The translations under genes were made by a program, and so were the position numbers. This document shows, in pieces, positions 38,279 to 47,714 of a DNA stretch of 64,000 nucleotides. Positions within the stretch are counted from its first letter, which is position 1. The number at the start of each line of letters is the position of its first letter. A model generated the notes under the pieces. That model was given only the letters and a program-made list of their open reading frames with translations. It ran no database searches and was not told the origin of the DNA. Source of the DNA: Granulicella arctica (GTDB lineage Bacteria; Acidobacteriota; Terriglobia; Terriglobales; Acidobacteriaceae); the NCBI RefSeq assembly GCF_025685605.1, contig NZ_JAGTUT010000002.1, positions 434,001 to 498,000 of the forward strand, given 5' to 3'.

Positions 38279-38697
38279 GGCACTTCCTCGGACGGTTTGC
38301 TGCCGTTCTTGCCCCTCAGTTTGACCAGAAACTCGTCGGCCTTTTGCTGTTTAACGGAGTCGGCGTATGCCAGCATCTTGCGGAGCGATTCGTCCGTCAA
38401 GGGGCCTTTGGAAGCTGCCGCGAACAGATTAAGGATAAGGGTGCGAATCGCCATCAGTTCCGCGAGCAGGATCGGGTCGGTATTTTGGGCCGGGACGGAA
38501 CGCGCCTGGGCGAGCGCAGCGTCGCGCAGCCACTCGCCAACTTTCTTCCCGGCGCTTGCGGCTGCGGCTTCGACTTCGGAAAGCTCTGCTTCGGACAACC
38601 GGGTGCCGATGGAATTGGTGCGGTACTTTTCGGAGGTCCGGGCAGCGGGAACCGCTGGCGGAATCAGGGAAGACGGCTTCGAGTCGGTGGCGGACAC
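38275..38697 (-). CDS. ribbon-helix-helix mobilization protein (MobC-like)
   Basis: 140 residues. Residues about 28-60 (TRLSEAELSEVEAAAASAGKK then VGEWLRDAALAQA) match the RHH fold of MobC/relaxosome accessory proteins, which bind oriT next to the relaxase. The C-terminal part is helical and may tetramerise. It starts at GTG 38697 and its stop overlaps the coupling-protein start, so the pair is one unit. It likely binds the inverted repeats just upstream. Confidence 0.7.
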   Translation of the reverse strand: MSATDSKPSSLIPPAVPAARTSEKYRTNSIGTRLSEAELSEVEAAAASAGKKVGEWLRDAALAQARSVPAQNTDPILLAELMAIRTLILNLFAAASKGPLTDESLRKMLAYADSVKQQKADEFLVKLRGKNGSKPSEEVP

Positions 38698-38799
38698 TGC
38701 GAATATGACCCCCGGTAGAACTTAGATCGCCACCATCTTTGATGCCGGGTTGTTGAGCGTGGTTTTCGTAAGGGCTTTTGGATCATCAAGTTCGCACCC

Positions 38800-38965
38800 G
38801 ATAACTTCATGGGTAGCGTTCGCTACCCGCATGTTCACGCGCGGAAACAAGAACTCGCAAGCTGCTGAAAGCACACATGTTAACCATCGTAAACAAATGT
38901 GTACTAACGCATACCCCATTGGGGATGACGTGTCAGCTATTCACCCGCTGCGAAGCAGCGCGGGT
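38800..38965. other. candidate oriT: cluster of inverted repeats upstream of the RHH gene
   Basis: Four inverted repeats lie in 165 bp: GGGTAGCG-TT-CGCTACCC (38811-38828); ACACAT ... ATGTGT (38873-38902); CCCCA-T-TGGGG (38914-38924); and CCCGCTGC-GAA-GCAGCGCGGG (38944-38964). Such clusters next to relaxosome-accessory genes are the usual make-up of transfer origins. The nick site cannot be pointed out from sequence alone. Confidence 0.5.
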
Positions 38966-39079
38966 TTATGCCGTGGGACATCACCGCGTCTTCTTTCAGA
39001 CGGCACAACAGAACGCACTATGCCAGCGTGGCGACCGTCGACCGGAAAAGGGGGCTGGTGCCGATCCATGCAAATTGAC

Positions 39080-39598
39080 TCATGTCAGCGGTCCGAATAG
39101 TCGCTCCAACACTTCGTCGAGCGAGGCAAGTGAATCGAACCGGCTACGAGCGATGATCCGCTGGTCTGGCCGTTCCGCTTTTGTGCCTTTGGTATTTGCC
39201 TTGGTATGTTTGGCGACTCTCATATTTCGGATGTCGGGCAGCGGTTGACCCGGAGCACCCCCCAACCAGCGGTAGGAATCAAGTTCCAATTTTGGAGTGA
39301 CTATGATCCAGATGATGCAGCCGCTCGGCTTGTCCATGAGCTTTAAGCTGGCTGTAATACTGGCCGCCTTTCCACCCACCATTGAGGTTTTGAATTGAAT
39401 GTGCCTGACGATCCTGCCGTGACTCATTACCAGGTCGTATCCTCCGGCGTCGAACTCGGAGCGAAGCACCTCAACATTTGTCACACGATGCACCCACAGC
39501 CAGCGCAGGGCGTCGCCCACAAACACATGCTCGACAATCCGCTCGCGCAGTGTCGAGTGGAGATAATGCGAAGTCTCGCCGCCAGTTTCGATGTCCAT
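39080..39598 (-). CDS. hypothetical protein, possible PD-(D/E)xK-like nuclease
   Basis: 172 residues from ATG 39598, chosen because AAGGGG lies 7-8 nt upstream. LRSEFDAGGYDLVMSHGRIVRHIQFKTS has the E ... G-Y-D-L-V ... Q-F-K arrangement of restriction-endonuclease-like proteins such as DUF4365 relatives (inferred). The remainder (IIWIIVTPKLELDSYRWLGG) is consistent with the alpha/beta core. It sits between the oriT candidate and parB, under a palindrome that covers its upstream region. Confidence 0.5.
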   Translation of the reverse strand: MDIETGGETSHYLHSTLRERIVEHVFVGDALRWLWVHRVTNVEVLRSEFDAGGYDLVMSHGRIVRHIQFKTSMVGGKAASITASLKLMDKPSGCIIWIIVTPKLELDSYRWLGGAPGQPLPDIRNMRVAKHTKANTKGTKAERPDQRIIARSRFDSLASLDEVLERLFGPLT

Positions 39599-39609
39599 CC
39601 GTGCCCCCT

Positions 39610-39645
39610 TACTACATCTAATAATGGACATTAGCAGATGTAGTA
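39610..39645. promoter_or_regulatory. 10-bp inverted repeat, probable operator
   Basis: TACTACATCT ... AGATGTAGTA, perfect 10-bp arms around a 16-bp AT-rich spacer, located 12 bp upstream of the start at 39598. The position fits a repressor site for that gene; ParB, encoded next door, is one candidate binder. Confidence 0.5.
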
Positions 39646-39957
39646 GACACCCTCAGGCCCGACTGTCCGACTTTGTGAGCCGTTCCTCCCGCCCCAGATA
39701 TTCGAGTCGGTTTTTGCCCGTCGGGTGGGTGGGAATAGTCGCTCCTGCCATGCAGGAGCAACGCCCAGGGTGGGAAGACGGGCACACGAAAGGGGGAAGA
39801 TGCAGGAAGGGGGAACGCCTTCCTGCCGCGCTGCCGGCGAGCGGGGGCCGGTAGCTGGATGAGGGTGCAGGGAGAAACCAAAGCGGTTTCTCCCTGCGCG
39901 ATTTCTAGGCGTGAAAGAAACGAGGCGGCAGGTTCGCCGCCCCGCTGGGAGATGACG

Positions 39958-41538
39958 CTAGGCTGCTTTCTTGGCTTGTGGTTTCGCAGCCGACGGCTTG
40001 ACTGCCTTCTTTGCCTTGCCCTTTGCGGCGAACTCCTGCTTCACCTTGAGGGCGATGGCGTCGGTGTCCACCTTGTATGCCAGTGCGGCATTCCTCAAGA
40101 CCTTTCCGGCATCGGGCTGGTTTCTTGACGAGAGCAAAATGATTCCCTCGATAATCAAGCGTCCGAGTGCGGACTCGTCGGCTTTCCGGGCGAATGCGAC
40201 CATCAGTTTTCCGATGGCGTCTCCGTCCTGCGGCCTGATACCCCGGCTCCGGGAGAGGGTCTGCAATCTGCGCTCGTCCAAGAGAGGCAACAGGGTCTCA
40301 ATGATGAAAAGCAAGTCGCGCTTCATCAGACGAACCGGGACGGCGGCGACGATGGAACTGAGGACGCGCAACCCCGTTGCATTGGCTAACACCTCCTCGC
40401 GGCGTTCTTTCTCCTGCTCCGCTTTCGCGTTGACGCTGGCTTTGTTCGGCTGCTTCTTGGGATGGTGGATGGGGCATTCGGGATTGACGCAGACTTTGCG
40501 AACCTCGCCCTTCTCAATCCCAACCGTAACGATGGCTTCGCTCATGAAGCAGCACGTTTTGAACTCCGGCAACTTTGCCATCTCCGGTGTCTTCGGCTTG
40601 TCGGCTCGAAGCTCGACGTACTTGTTGCGTGCGATGGCCACGACTCCCTCGGGCATCGTGCCGTAGCTCGTGCTGATTTGAACAAGTTTTGGCTTGCTGG
40701 CGAGTGTGGCTTGAACGTGGGCCTCGACCTTCGCAGCGTAACAGGTCGGGTCGGTGCAAGCGTCCTGCTGCACGTCGGCAAACAAAAGCCTGTTGTGCCC
40801 TGTCCGCTTGGGGCAATCGAGACAGCTTCCAGCGGCGGGAATGAGGGTGGCATCCTTCCGGCTGAATGGAGCGAGCTTCAAGATGAGCATGAGTTGATGC
40901 TCAATCCAGTGCTGCAAGTGGCGAACGGGTAGCAGGATGCGCTTGGGCTTCTTGCCCGTCCCCGCCCATTCCTCACGGAAGCATTCGTTCAATGCCTTCT
41001 CCTGCTGGTCGGGCTGCAGCTTCGCCAGAAGCAGAGCGTGTCCGACGCCGATCTCCTCGGCATAGAACGCCTCAACCACGGGCGCGGAGAGGTCAGTCAG
41101 CTTGAGGCGTTGGGCGACGTAGACGGGAGATTTACCCGTCCGGGCTGCGATCTGCTCGACGCTGTACTTCGGCTCCTCCAGATTCAGAAGCGCACGGAAA
41201 CCCTGCGCCTCTTCTAACGGGTGAACGTTGCGGCGTTGAAGGTTCTCGACAAGCTGGATTTCGAGAACTTCCGCATCGGTTAGGTTGGCGATGCGGCATG
41301 GTGCGTCGAACTTCTCGGCAAGCTTGGAAGCGCGAAAGCGCCTCGCTCCGACAACGATTTCGAAGTCCTGCTCAGTGATGGGACGAACAAGCAAGGGCTG
41401 CACGACTCCGCTGGTGCGGATGCTCTCGGCCAGTTCGCGCAACGCATCATCTTCAAAGATGCGGCGGGGGTTGGTCTTCGATTCGGTGAGGACGGAAAGA
41501 GGAAGGTTGCGGTACTCGGTAGCGGTCTGGGTGTTCAT
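39958..41538 (-). CDS. ParB/KorB-like DNA-binding protein
   Basis: 526 residues. The ParB N-terminal domain (1-~100) includes LTESKTNPRRIF, GVVQPLLVRPI and VVGARRFRASKL; the HTH part follows (VEQIAARTGKSPVYVAQRLKL). The middle (about 225-365) is Cys-rich (CLDCPKRTG, ACTDPTCYAAK, CVNPECPIHH), suggesting zinc sites not found in ordinary chromosomal ParB. The C-terminus is Lys/Ala-rich. It probably regulates or stabilises the element. ParA is absent, so a classical partition system is not complete here. Confidence 0.88.
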   Translation of the reverse strand: MNTQTATEYRNLPLSVLTESKTNPRRIFEDDALRELAESIRTSGVVQPLLVRPITEQDFEIVVGARRFRASKLAEKFDAPCRIANLTDAEVLEIQLVENLQRRNVHPLEEAQGFRALLNLEEPKYSVEQIAARTGKSPVYVAQRLKLTDLSAPVVEAFYAEEIGVGHALLLAKLQPDQQEKALNECFREEWAGTGKKPKRILLPVRHLQHWIEHQLMLILKLAPFSRKDATLIPAAGSCLDCPKRTGHNRLLFADVQQDACTDPTCYAAKVEAHVQATLASKPKLVQISTSYGTMPEGVVAIARNKYVELRADKPKTPEMAKLPEFKTCCFMSEAIVTVGIEKGEVRKVCVNPECPIHHPKKQPNKASVNAKAEQEKERREEVLANATGLRVLSSIVAAVPVRLMKRDLLFIIETLLPLLDERRLQTLSRSRGIRPQDGDAIGKLMVAFARKADESALGRLIIEGIILLSSRNQPDAGKVLRNAALAYKVDTDAIALKVKQEFAAKGKAKKAVKPSAAKPQAKKAA

Positions 41539-41615
41539 GGTGCTCTCCTTCTGTGTTTGGGCGTACGGGGGCGTTATGCGGACGGCGCGAAGCCGCCCGC
41601 CATCAAGAAAGGCGT

Positions 41616-42548
41616 TTAGCTGGCTTGCGCCAGTTCGGGCTCTGTTTCGGCTTCGGCGGTGCCTTCCGCTGCTGGCGTTTCCAGTGCGGAAAGAATGACG
41701 GCGGCGGTCTTCTGAATCACTTCCAAGCTCTCGGCCAGAAGTGCGGCATTGCCGTGGTACAGGTGGATGTAGTCGGCGGATGCCCGTCCGGTGTCGAGGC
41801 CGATGGTCTTGCCGACAACAAAGGCGATTGCTTCGGCTTCCGTCTCGCGAACGGTCTTAGTGGTTGCGGTGCGGCGTTCTGCCTTGTGCAACATCTCGTG
41901 CGCGAGTTCATGAACGAGGGTCGAAAACTCCTCGGCGGTTTCCTGACCGGGAAAGAGAACGATCTTCCCGCCGTAGCTCACACCCAACGCGGGGGAAATG
42001 CTCTCCTTCCAATCAAGCTCGATGCCCTGAGCAATGACGAAATCAATCAGGCGTTCGCGGTACTCTCCGACATTGCCCTTCACGCGCTCGGAAAGTTCGG
42101 GAAGCTCTGCACCATCGGTCTGGCTGACATCGAAGACGTAGGCCGAACGGAACCCCACGAGAACGGGTTGGTTCTGGGTGCGGATATCCTTCTCGGCTTC
42201 CGAATCCTTCTTCCGGCGAATCCCAATCATGGGCGCGAGAATGCGGATGCCCTTCTCGCCCTTCTTGACCCGGCGGCCAAGCTGGTTCCACGCATACATT
42301 CCGGCAACGCGGGTTGCGTCCGGCTTCTGCCGCGCAATCTCCATGATGTTTCCAAAGCTGTAGTTGTGAAATTTCCCCATCGCCAAGAGGTAGGCGGTGA
42401 GTCCTTCGCTGTGTCCCTGCTCCAACTGCTCGATGAGGGCTTGGACGTTGGCCGCGATTACGTCTTTCGCGGTCTGCTGCTTTTGCTGCTGCTGTTTGAG
42501 GTTCTGGGTAAACGGGGTGACGGTGGCGGTGGTGGCTTGGGTGTTCAT
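41616..42548 (-). CDS. ArdC-like antirestriction protein
   Basis: 310 residues from ATG 42548 behind GAGGAAGC. The N-terminal ArdC single-strand DNA-binding domain (LLAMGKFHNYSFGNIMEIA, NQLGRRVKKGEKGI) is followed by a zinc-peptidase-like motif LVHELAHEMLH (H-E-x-x-H) and E-T-E-A-E-A further on. ArdC proteins protect incoming transferred DNA from restriction. It lies just upstream of parB on the same strand; both genes start with a nearly identical leader and N-terminus (MNTQxAT), perhaps for joint control. Confidence 0.85.
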   Translation of the reverse strand: MNTQATTATVTPFTQNLKQQQQKQQTAKDVIAANVQALIEQLEQGHSEGLTAYLLAMGKFHNYSFGNIMEIARQKPDATRVAGMYAWNQLGRRVKKGEKGIRILAPMIGIRRKKDSEAEKDIRTQNQPVLVGFRSAYVFDVSQTDGAELPELSERVKGNVGEYRERLIDFVIAQGIELDWKESISPALGVSYGGKIVLFPGQETAEEFSTLVHELAHEMLHKAERRTATTKTVRETEAEAIAFVVGKTIGLDTGRASADYIHLYHGNAALLAESLEVIQKTAAVILSALETPAAEGTAEAETEPELAQAS

Positions 42549-43025
42549 GGGTGCTTCCTCCTTGGCGTTGGCCTTTGCATTTCCGCGTTGAAACGCGGCA
42601 TGTACATGCCGAACGCCTCCTGGCGAAGGTGGGGGGTAGCAACTGCAAGCCGAGGGGTCTCCCCACCCTTGCAACGGAAGCGCAGCGGAAGTGGAAAGGG
42701 CGGAGCGCAGCGGAGGTCTGCACAAGCGAAGCGCGGAAGATTGGGGAGTGGCTTGCGGGCGCGAGGGGATACCTCCCCTTAGCAGGCTTGTCTACCCTGC
42801 TGGGCGCGGAGCGCAGGAATTGTTAGGGCCGGCGTTGCGGGCAGGACACAGGCCCGCAGAGGTGGGTGGCGGAGGACGGCGGAGCTGGCCGGAGACAGGG
42901 AGGATTCTTCCTCCCGCCTGCACGGAGTCGCTATTCTGGATTGGCAACTTGGGGGATCGTTGCACCTTTTCACGTCTGAAACAAGCGGCCTCGTTTCAGA
43001 TGAAGGGCGAATATAATCTCAGCAA
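42549..43025. other. GC-rich leader between ardC and the unknown membrane protein
   Basis: About 475 bp with no supported gene. It contains a 7-bp hairpin GGGAGGA-TTCT-TCCTCCC (42898-42915) and must hold promoters for the divergent genes. The base composition changes sharply from GC-rich here to AT-richer in the gene that follows. Confidence 0.4.
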
Positions 43026-44696
43026 ATGGACCTACTCATTACGGTATTGACGCTACTCGCCGCCGTCCTTGCGATTACGCCTCGTGAGCGGCAATTGGAT
43101 ATCAGGGTCCGTATCCGAACATTCGATCGTTCCGTAGTATTTTTTGGAATCTTCGCGGTGCTCAGTCTCGAATTTTACGAGTTCTTACAACGACATCTCT
43201 CTTGGCTGCCCCCGAAGGAATGCTGGCCACAAGGCCTCACACCAAAGAATGCGACATACTTGGTCATTCTCGTTGTCGCTGCGACTCTCTGGATTCGCCT
43301 ACGTTTCGCTAAGTTGACGAGGAGCAAGATGTCAACGTTCCGCGAATTGATTGAAGAGCTTTACTGGAATGGGAACTATGGCGAACTATTTGCCCTACTC
43401 CACACGCACCTAAAAAGCCTATTCAGAATATATAGTTCCGATTACTTCCTACCACGACTACGCGAGAGATTGAGCCCTATTAGCAGTATCAGGTCAACTG
43501 CATTCTTAATTGACGAGCTGGCGAAAGCCAAAGGTGCGCCTCCCTTAACGCAGGCAAACAACTCCACAGGCCGAAGGTATTACCGACGTATTCGTTCGAG
43601 CATATCGCACACAGCATGGCGCGTTCTGAGGCTTCTGCCCGTGGATGACACGTCCCAAGACTCTTCGAGAGAACTCATCCGTGGAGTCTTTCTTGCTCCC
43701 AAATTCCTAACAGCACTAGCGCAAACAAGGCCATACCTTGGATTGGAGATTATCGAGCTTTCTACTCAATCATTTGAACGAGCTGAGTTCGTCGATTTGT
43801 TCGTAAAAGAATTATTACGCGATCACCATAGCGTGTTTTATAGGGAGATTCAGAACAATCAAAATACGTGGCATGAGCGTTACCAGTTGCCTGAATCAAA
43901 CCGATTTCTCTACTTTTTTCTAAAGGATGTCAGCATCGCCAAGAAGCTTAACATTTACAAGCCCGTTGGTGATTCTATGCTTTCGTATTTGGATGATTTG
44001 ACGAGGCATCCGCTGGGCGACGCCTACAACAGAACAGTTGATAGAGACTTTGAAGATGTTGAATCGTGGCATTCGCCGTTGTTCGTGGGCGTGCAGTTCT
44101 TCGACATAATGGTCAAGGAAGCGCTCTTTCAGAAAATGGAATGGCACATGTGGCTGTACTATATGCCGTTAGTCATTGAACGCATTGTGCGCAATTACAG
44201 GCTCACTGATCCTCTGGTAGAGCCAGAGTACGAGTTTCCTACGAGGTATGGGTACATCCTCTATCGTGCCTTCTCCAGTATGCGTGACTGGATCTTGGCG
44301 GTAGAGCATATCCCGTCTGATCAGGCGAACGTGAAGTTAAAATCCACGTCTGTATCCTACGATGAGAATAGCAATATTCCGAAGAGCAGCATTATAGCGA
44401 TGACGAGATGCCTGTACTATGTCTTGCAATCTAAACATATCGGGCATCGAACAAAGCGCTCCCTGGCGGGCATGGTATTCGATATTTATTTTGATCTTCG
44501 AGCTTCAGGGAATTTCGATTCATACGCTCAAGTGCTGCTCAGCGCAATCCTAGGAGTTAAATCATATGAGAAGAGTCAGCATGAATATAGGAAGACTCTG
44601 ACAGAGTTATTTGAGGCAGAGAAAGATGAGTATCTTGTCAAGCGAAGTGAAGTGCATGTCGCAGAGGTTGAAGCCGCCATCAATTTAGGCACATAG
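43026..44696 (+). CDS. unknown protein with N-terminal membrane helices
   Basis: 556 residues, not recognised. Three hydrophobic segments (about 3-17, 36-52 and 76-90) suggest an inner-membrane anchor; the remaining ~460 residues look cytosolic, helical and rich in aromatic and basic residues, with no nucleotide-binding or nuclease motif seen. Base composition is more AT-rich than its neighbours, a sign of separate acquisition. It stands alone between ardC and a Sel1 gene in a defence-rich region, so a membrane-acting effector is possible (inference). Confidence 0.6.
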   Translation: MDLLITVLTLLAAVLAITPRERQLDIRVRIRTFDRSVVFFGIFAVLSLEFYEFLQRHLSWLPPKECWPQGLTPKNATYLVILVVAATLWIRLRFAKLTRSKMSTFRELIEELYWNGNYGELFALLHTHLKSLFRIYSSDYFLPRLRERLSPISSIRSTAFLIDELAKAKGAPPLTQANNSTGRRYYRRIRSSISHTAWRVLRLLPVDDTSQDSSRELIRGVFLAPKFLTALAQTRPYLGLEIIELSTQSFERAEFVDLFVKELLRDHHSVFYREIQNNQNTWHERYQLPESNRFLYFFLKDVSIAKKLNIYKPVGDSMLSYLDDLTRHPLGDAYNRTVDRDFEDVESWHSPLFVGVQFFDIMVKEALFQKMEWHMWLYYMPLVIERIVRNYRLTDPLVEPEYEFPTRYGYILYRAFSSMRDWILAVEHIPSDQANVKLKSTSVSYDENSNIPKSSIIAMTRCLYYVLQSKHIGHRTKRSLAGMVFDIYFDLRASGNFDSYAQVLLSAILGVKSYEKSQHEYRKTLTELFEAEKDEYLVKRSEVHVAEVEAAINLGT

Positions 44697-44730
44697 CTCT
44701 AACAATGCTTGAACATCACGATCGCCCTAT

Positions 44731-45756
44731 TCAATCATTGCGGAAATGGATTTTGGGATGAGTTTCTATCCACTGCTTAGCACGCGCTCGGATCTCTACT
44801 ATTGATCCAGCGGCAATCTTAGTGGTCAGGACTTCAAGTGATTTAGTGACGTGGCTCGCTTGAGATTGTGGCAGCGGATACGTCGAGCAAAGATAGAACC
44901 AAAAATAGAGTTCGTGTGGATCTATCGGAACGCCCTCGCTGCGGTTGTACATCATTCCGATATTGAACATAGCGCCAGCATTTCCCTTTTCTGCCGCCGT
45001 TCGATACCATCGCATCGCTTCTGCATAGTCCTGCGGCACGCCTTTACCGTTCTCATACATATGTCCGATTAGGCAAAGGGCCTCTTCGTTCCCTTTGTCA
45101 GCCGCCATACGATACCAGCGCAAGGCTTCCGCATCATTTTGAGGCACACCGCCTCCGCTACTGCTGTAAATGTTCCCGACATTCAATAGAACATCTCCGT
45201 CGCCCTCTTCGGCAGCCCACAGAAACCACTTTAGTTCCACGGCATTTTCTTTTGCTAACGATCGTGTGAGTGAGGATGCCTTAAATGCTGAGGAATACCA
45301 GCGAACCGCCTCAACTTTGTCGTTAGGGACGAAATCGCTGTTAGCATACAGGCCCCCGAGAAGCATTTGTGCAGATCGATCACCCTGTTCAGCGGCTTTT
45401 TGATGCCAACGGATACCCTCGGAAATGTCTTTGGCTACGCCTTCCCCGAGAAGATAGTTTGACCCAAGAGCGCTTTGCGCAGTGATATCTCCTTGGTCGG
45501 CCGCCATGCGATACCAGCGAACCGCCTCACCTTTATCTTGCTTCACGCCGTTGCCGTAATCGAATGCCGCTCCGAGCATCACCTGCGCACCCGGAAAGTT
45601 TTGTTCAGCCGCCTTGCGCCACCATCGTATTGCCTCCTCATAGTTTTTCTGGTCCAAGTATTCGACACCCAGACATGTCATGGCCTCAACATCACCTTGC
45701 TCTGCCTGACGCCTTAGAAGTCTTACCTTTAACATTTTGAATACATTCATAGACAT
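44731..45756 (-). CDS. Sel1-repeat protein
   Basis: 341 residues consisting almost entirely of seven or eight Sel1-like units (A-x-x-W-x-R-K-A-A-E-Q-x-x-x-x-A-Q-x-x-L-G). No signal peptide is visible, so it is probably cytosolic. It is the second Sel1 protein of the element, but it lacks the C-terminal domain of the one at 29696. It is 33 bp downstream of the HNH-like gene on the same strand, so the two may form a pair. Confidence 0.8.
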   Translation of the reverse strand: MSMNVFKMLKVRLLRRQAEQGDVEAMTCLGVEYLDQKNYEEAIRWWRKAAEQNFPGAQVMLGAAFDYGNGVKQDKGEAVRWYRMAADQGDITAQSALGSNYLLGEGVAKDISEGIRWHQKAAEQGDRSAQMLLGGLYANSDFVPNDKVEAVRWYSSAFKASSLTRSLAKENAVELKWFLWAAEEGDGDVLLNVGNIYSSSGGGVPQNDAEALRWYRMAADKGNEEALCLIGHMYENGKGVPQDYAEAMRWYRTAAEKGNAGAMFNIGMMYNRSEGVPIDPHELYFWFYLCSTYPLPQSQASHVTKSLEVLTTKIAAGSIVEIRARAKQWIETHPKIHFRND

Positions 45757-45789
45757 TCCTCGAACATCAAAGGTCGATCTTGCTTCGGG

Positions 45790-46485
45790 TTACTCGGACT
45801 GAAAACTCACTCCATCGACTTCGGCTCCTCTAAAACCGAAGACGAGAAAGCTCTTGTAGAACCTCATTGAATACACCCGGCCCCCAACGATGTCCGCTAC
45901 CGCATATTCGAAAACCTCTGGAGAACTGGTCGCTCGAACTTGAAAGGGCATCTGAGAGAACAGCGATAAGAATTGGCGCCAAGCTCCAGCCTCCTCGTGC
46001 GTCGTATCATTTCCGAAACCCATATTGGGGAGCACCACTTCCCAATGTGGAATCTTCTCGTTTGTCTCACGGAAGTGCAATGCGGTCAGACATGCGGTCA
46101 TCACCCTTTTTATCCGTTTGACATCAGCCGTAAAGGCACCCACCACCATTCCTTGAACTTCTACGGGCCGAATGTCCGAAAAAGTCGTATGCAGCAGAGC
46201 TGGGGTACGGTCGAAAGACCTCATAGCCTTGTCAAAAAAATGCCGCTCACCGATCTCATTCACTCCGAACCATGTACCAACGACATTGCGCGTGTACTCC
46301 ACGTCCATCGCGTTAGCCTCATTGTGGAGAGTACATGAGGGCACAGTGATAAGGTTCTCTCGATACCCCACGGGGAAGAATGCAAACGGTGGAACGTGCT
46401 CTCTGGTCGTTGCGGGTTGGTCGCAGGCGTAACAGGTTTCAATAGTCTTATGTCTCATAGATATCTTTTTAGCTACAGCTGCCAA
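45790..46485 (-). CDS. HNH-like protein
   Basis: 231 residues. ETCYACDQPATTREHVPP (C-x-x-C and E-H) followed by VPSCTLHNEANAMD (C and H-N) is an HNH-like zinc finger/nuclease arrangement. The remaining 160 residues are unassigned. The nuclease activity is inferred. It lies upstream of the Sel1-repeat gene and may act with it. ATG 46485 is the ORF start; a Met 9 codons later (MRHKTIE) is also possible. Confidence 0.6.
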   Translation of the reverse strand: MAAVAKKISMRHKTIETCYACDQPATTREHVPPFAFFPVGYRENLITVPSCTLHNEANAMDVEYTRNVVGTWFGVNEIGERHFFDKAMRSFDRTPALLHTTFSDIRPVEVQGMVVGAFTADVKRIKRVMTACLTALHFRETNEKIPHWEVVLPNMGFGNDTTHEEAGAWRQFLSLFSQMPFQVRATSSPEVFEYAVADIVGGRVYSMRFYKSFLVFGFRGAEVDGVSFQSE

Positions 46486-46655
46486 TTCTCACCAAGGGGC
46501 TGTCATGCACCACCATGTTATTTCCACCCGTTTGGAATCCAACTACCATTATGCTTTCGCGTGCTCTATTCAGAATTATTTTGAGCGGAACTTGACCATG
46601 AGGCTCCGAACAGAAGATTTAGAGGCATCTCTTAACCTCGCCATCCTGCCAGAAT

Positions 46656-47714
46656 TCAATGTCGCCGATTAAGACGCTGTTCCAGCTCTGCGATCTCCGC
46701 AACCACCGCATCTACGGCGGGTATCGGACCGAAGACCATGCCAGACATGGCTTCATAGTCACGCCGCAGATCGGCGAGCATCCCGTCATGTGGAGTCAGC
46801 GCGAAGCTCCCGGGAACGGCGGAGGCCAAGTCAAAATCGGGCCGGTTGAAGAACATCCGCGCATGTCGCACGCAGTCCTCGGCCATCTCTTTAGCTTCCG
46901 TGGCGTTTCGGCCTGTCTCCGAAGCCAAGAGCCGGCAGACATCGTAGTAGTGGCGCGAGACGCGCTGCCCGCCTCCCTTCAGTTCGCCACGATGGTCCCA
47001 CCAGCGGCGCAAACCATGCAGGATAACAACCTTGTCCCAAAATGTACGGGCGGGGTCAACAGTCGTCACGTTTCCAACCGCCAGGTTCAGGTTTGGAAGA
47101 TCGTATGCAATGTACGGCTTTACGATGACGGGAGCATGAGGGTCAAGGGCGGACTTTGCGCCCGATTCGATCTTGATGGCGCGACGGATGTACGCATTGC
47201 CCTCAGCGGTCGCGCTGGGATACCAGAGAAGCAAGCTCTGGCCGTCGGGGTCGTCTGGATCGGCTTCCACGCGCGCCCGATCCGCCTTTAGATTTGCGGT
47301 CTGGAGCGTCTGCCGCAGCAGCACGCTCAACCGCTCCAGCATCGGCCCTTGAATGTACTCCTGGCAGGCGGCTTTGATGGCCTCCAAGCGGGCGTTACGT
47401 TTCTTGCCGCTCAGAGCTTCCAACTCCTCAAAAGTTGCGGGCTGTCCAATATCTTCCCGGAAGACGGTGATGTCGATGTCTTCGGAGAACCGTTCGATCA
47501 AGCCGTAGCCTTTGGAGAGCGAGGTTCCGCCTTTGAAGAGCAGGCGCGGCCCACCGGCCTCCAATTCATTGAAGAGCGCATCGAGCGTCCAACAAACCCA
47601 GAAGTCTTTTTCGATGTTCTGCTCATTGGTGCGCAGGCGGTCGGCAGCGCCAACAAAGAGGTCGCGGCGCTCCTCGTCGCTCGCGGCCAGTACGGTTTGA
47701 AAACCCTCGGTCAT
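46656..47714 (-). CDS. AbiEii-type nucleotidyltransferase toxin
   Basis: 352 residues from ATG 47714, which overlaps the antitoxin stop by four bases (ATGA). The nucleotidyltransferase core is clear: LLFKGGTSLSKGYGLIERFSEDIDI (G-G-T-S-x-x-K and S-x-D-I-D, residues about 55-80). AbiEii/AbiGii toxins transfer nucleotides to RNA targets such as tRNA acceptor ends and cause growth arrest upon phage infection. It is the second gene of a type IV toxin-antitoxin pair. Confidence 0.9.
   Translation of the reverse strand: MTEGFQTVLAASDEERRDLFVGAADRLRTNEQNIEKDFWVCWTLDALFNELEAGGPRLLFKGGTSLSKGYGLIERFSEDIDITVFREDIGQPATFEELEALSGKKRNARLEAIKAACQEYIQGPMLERLSVLLRQTLQTANLKADRARVEADPDDPDGQSLLLWYPSATAEGNAYIRRAIKIESGAKSALDPHAPVIVKPYIAYDLPNLNLAVGNVTTVDPARTFWDKVVILHGLRRWWDHRGELKGGGQRVSRHYYDVCRLLASETGRNATEAKEMAEDCVRHARMFFNRPDFDLASAVPGSFALTPHDGMLADLRRDYEAMSGMVFGPIPAVDAVVAEIAELEQRLNRRH

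Noticed and set aside
41553..42782. 409-residue plus-strand frame.
   Set aside because: Antisense shadow of the ArdC gene with its HELAHEMLH motif; the frame has no family match.
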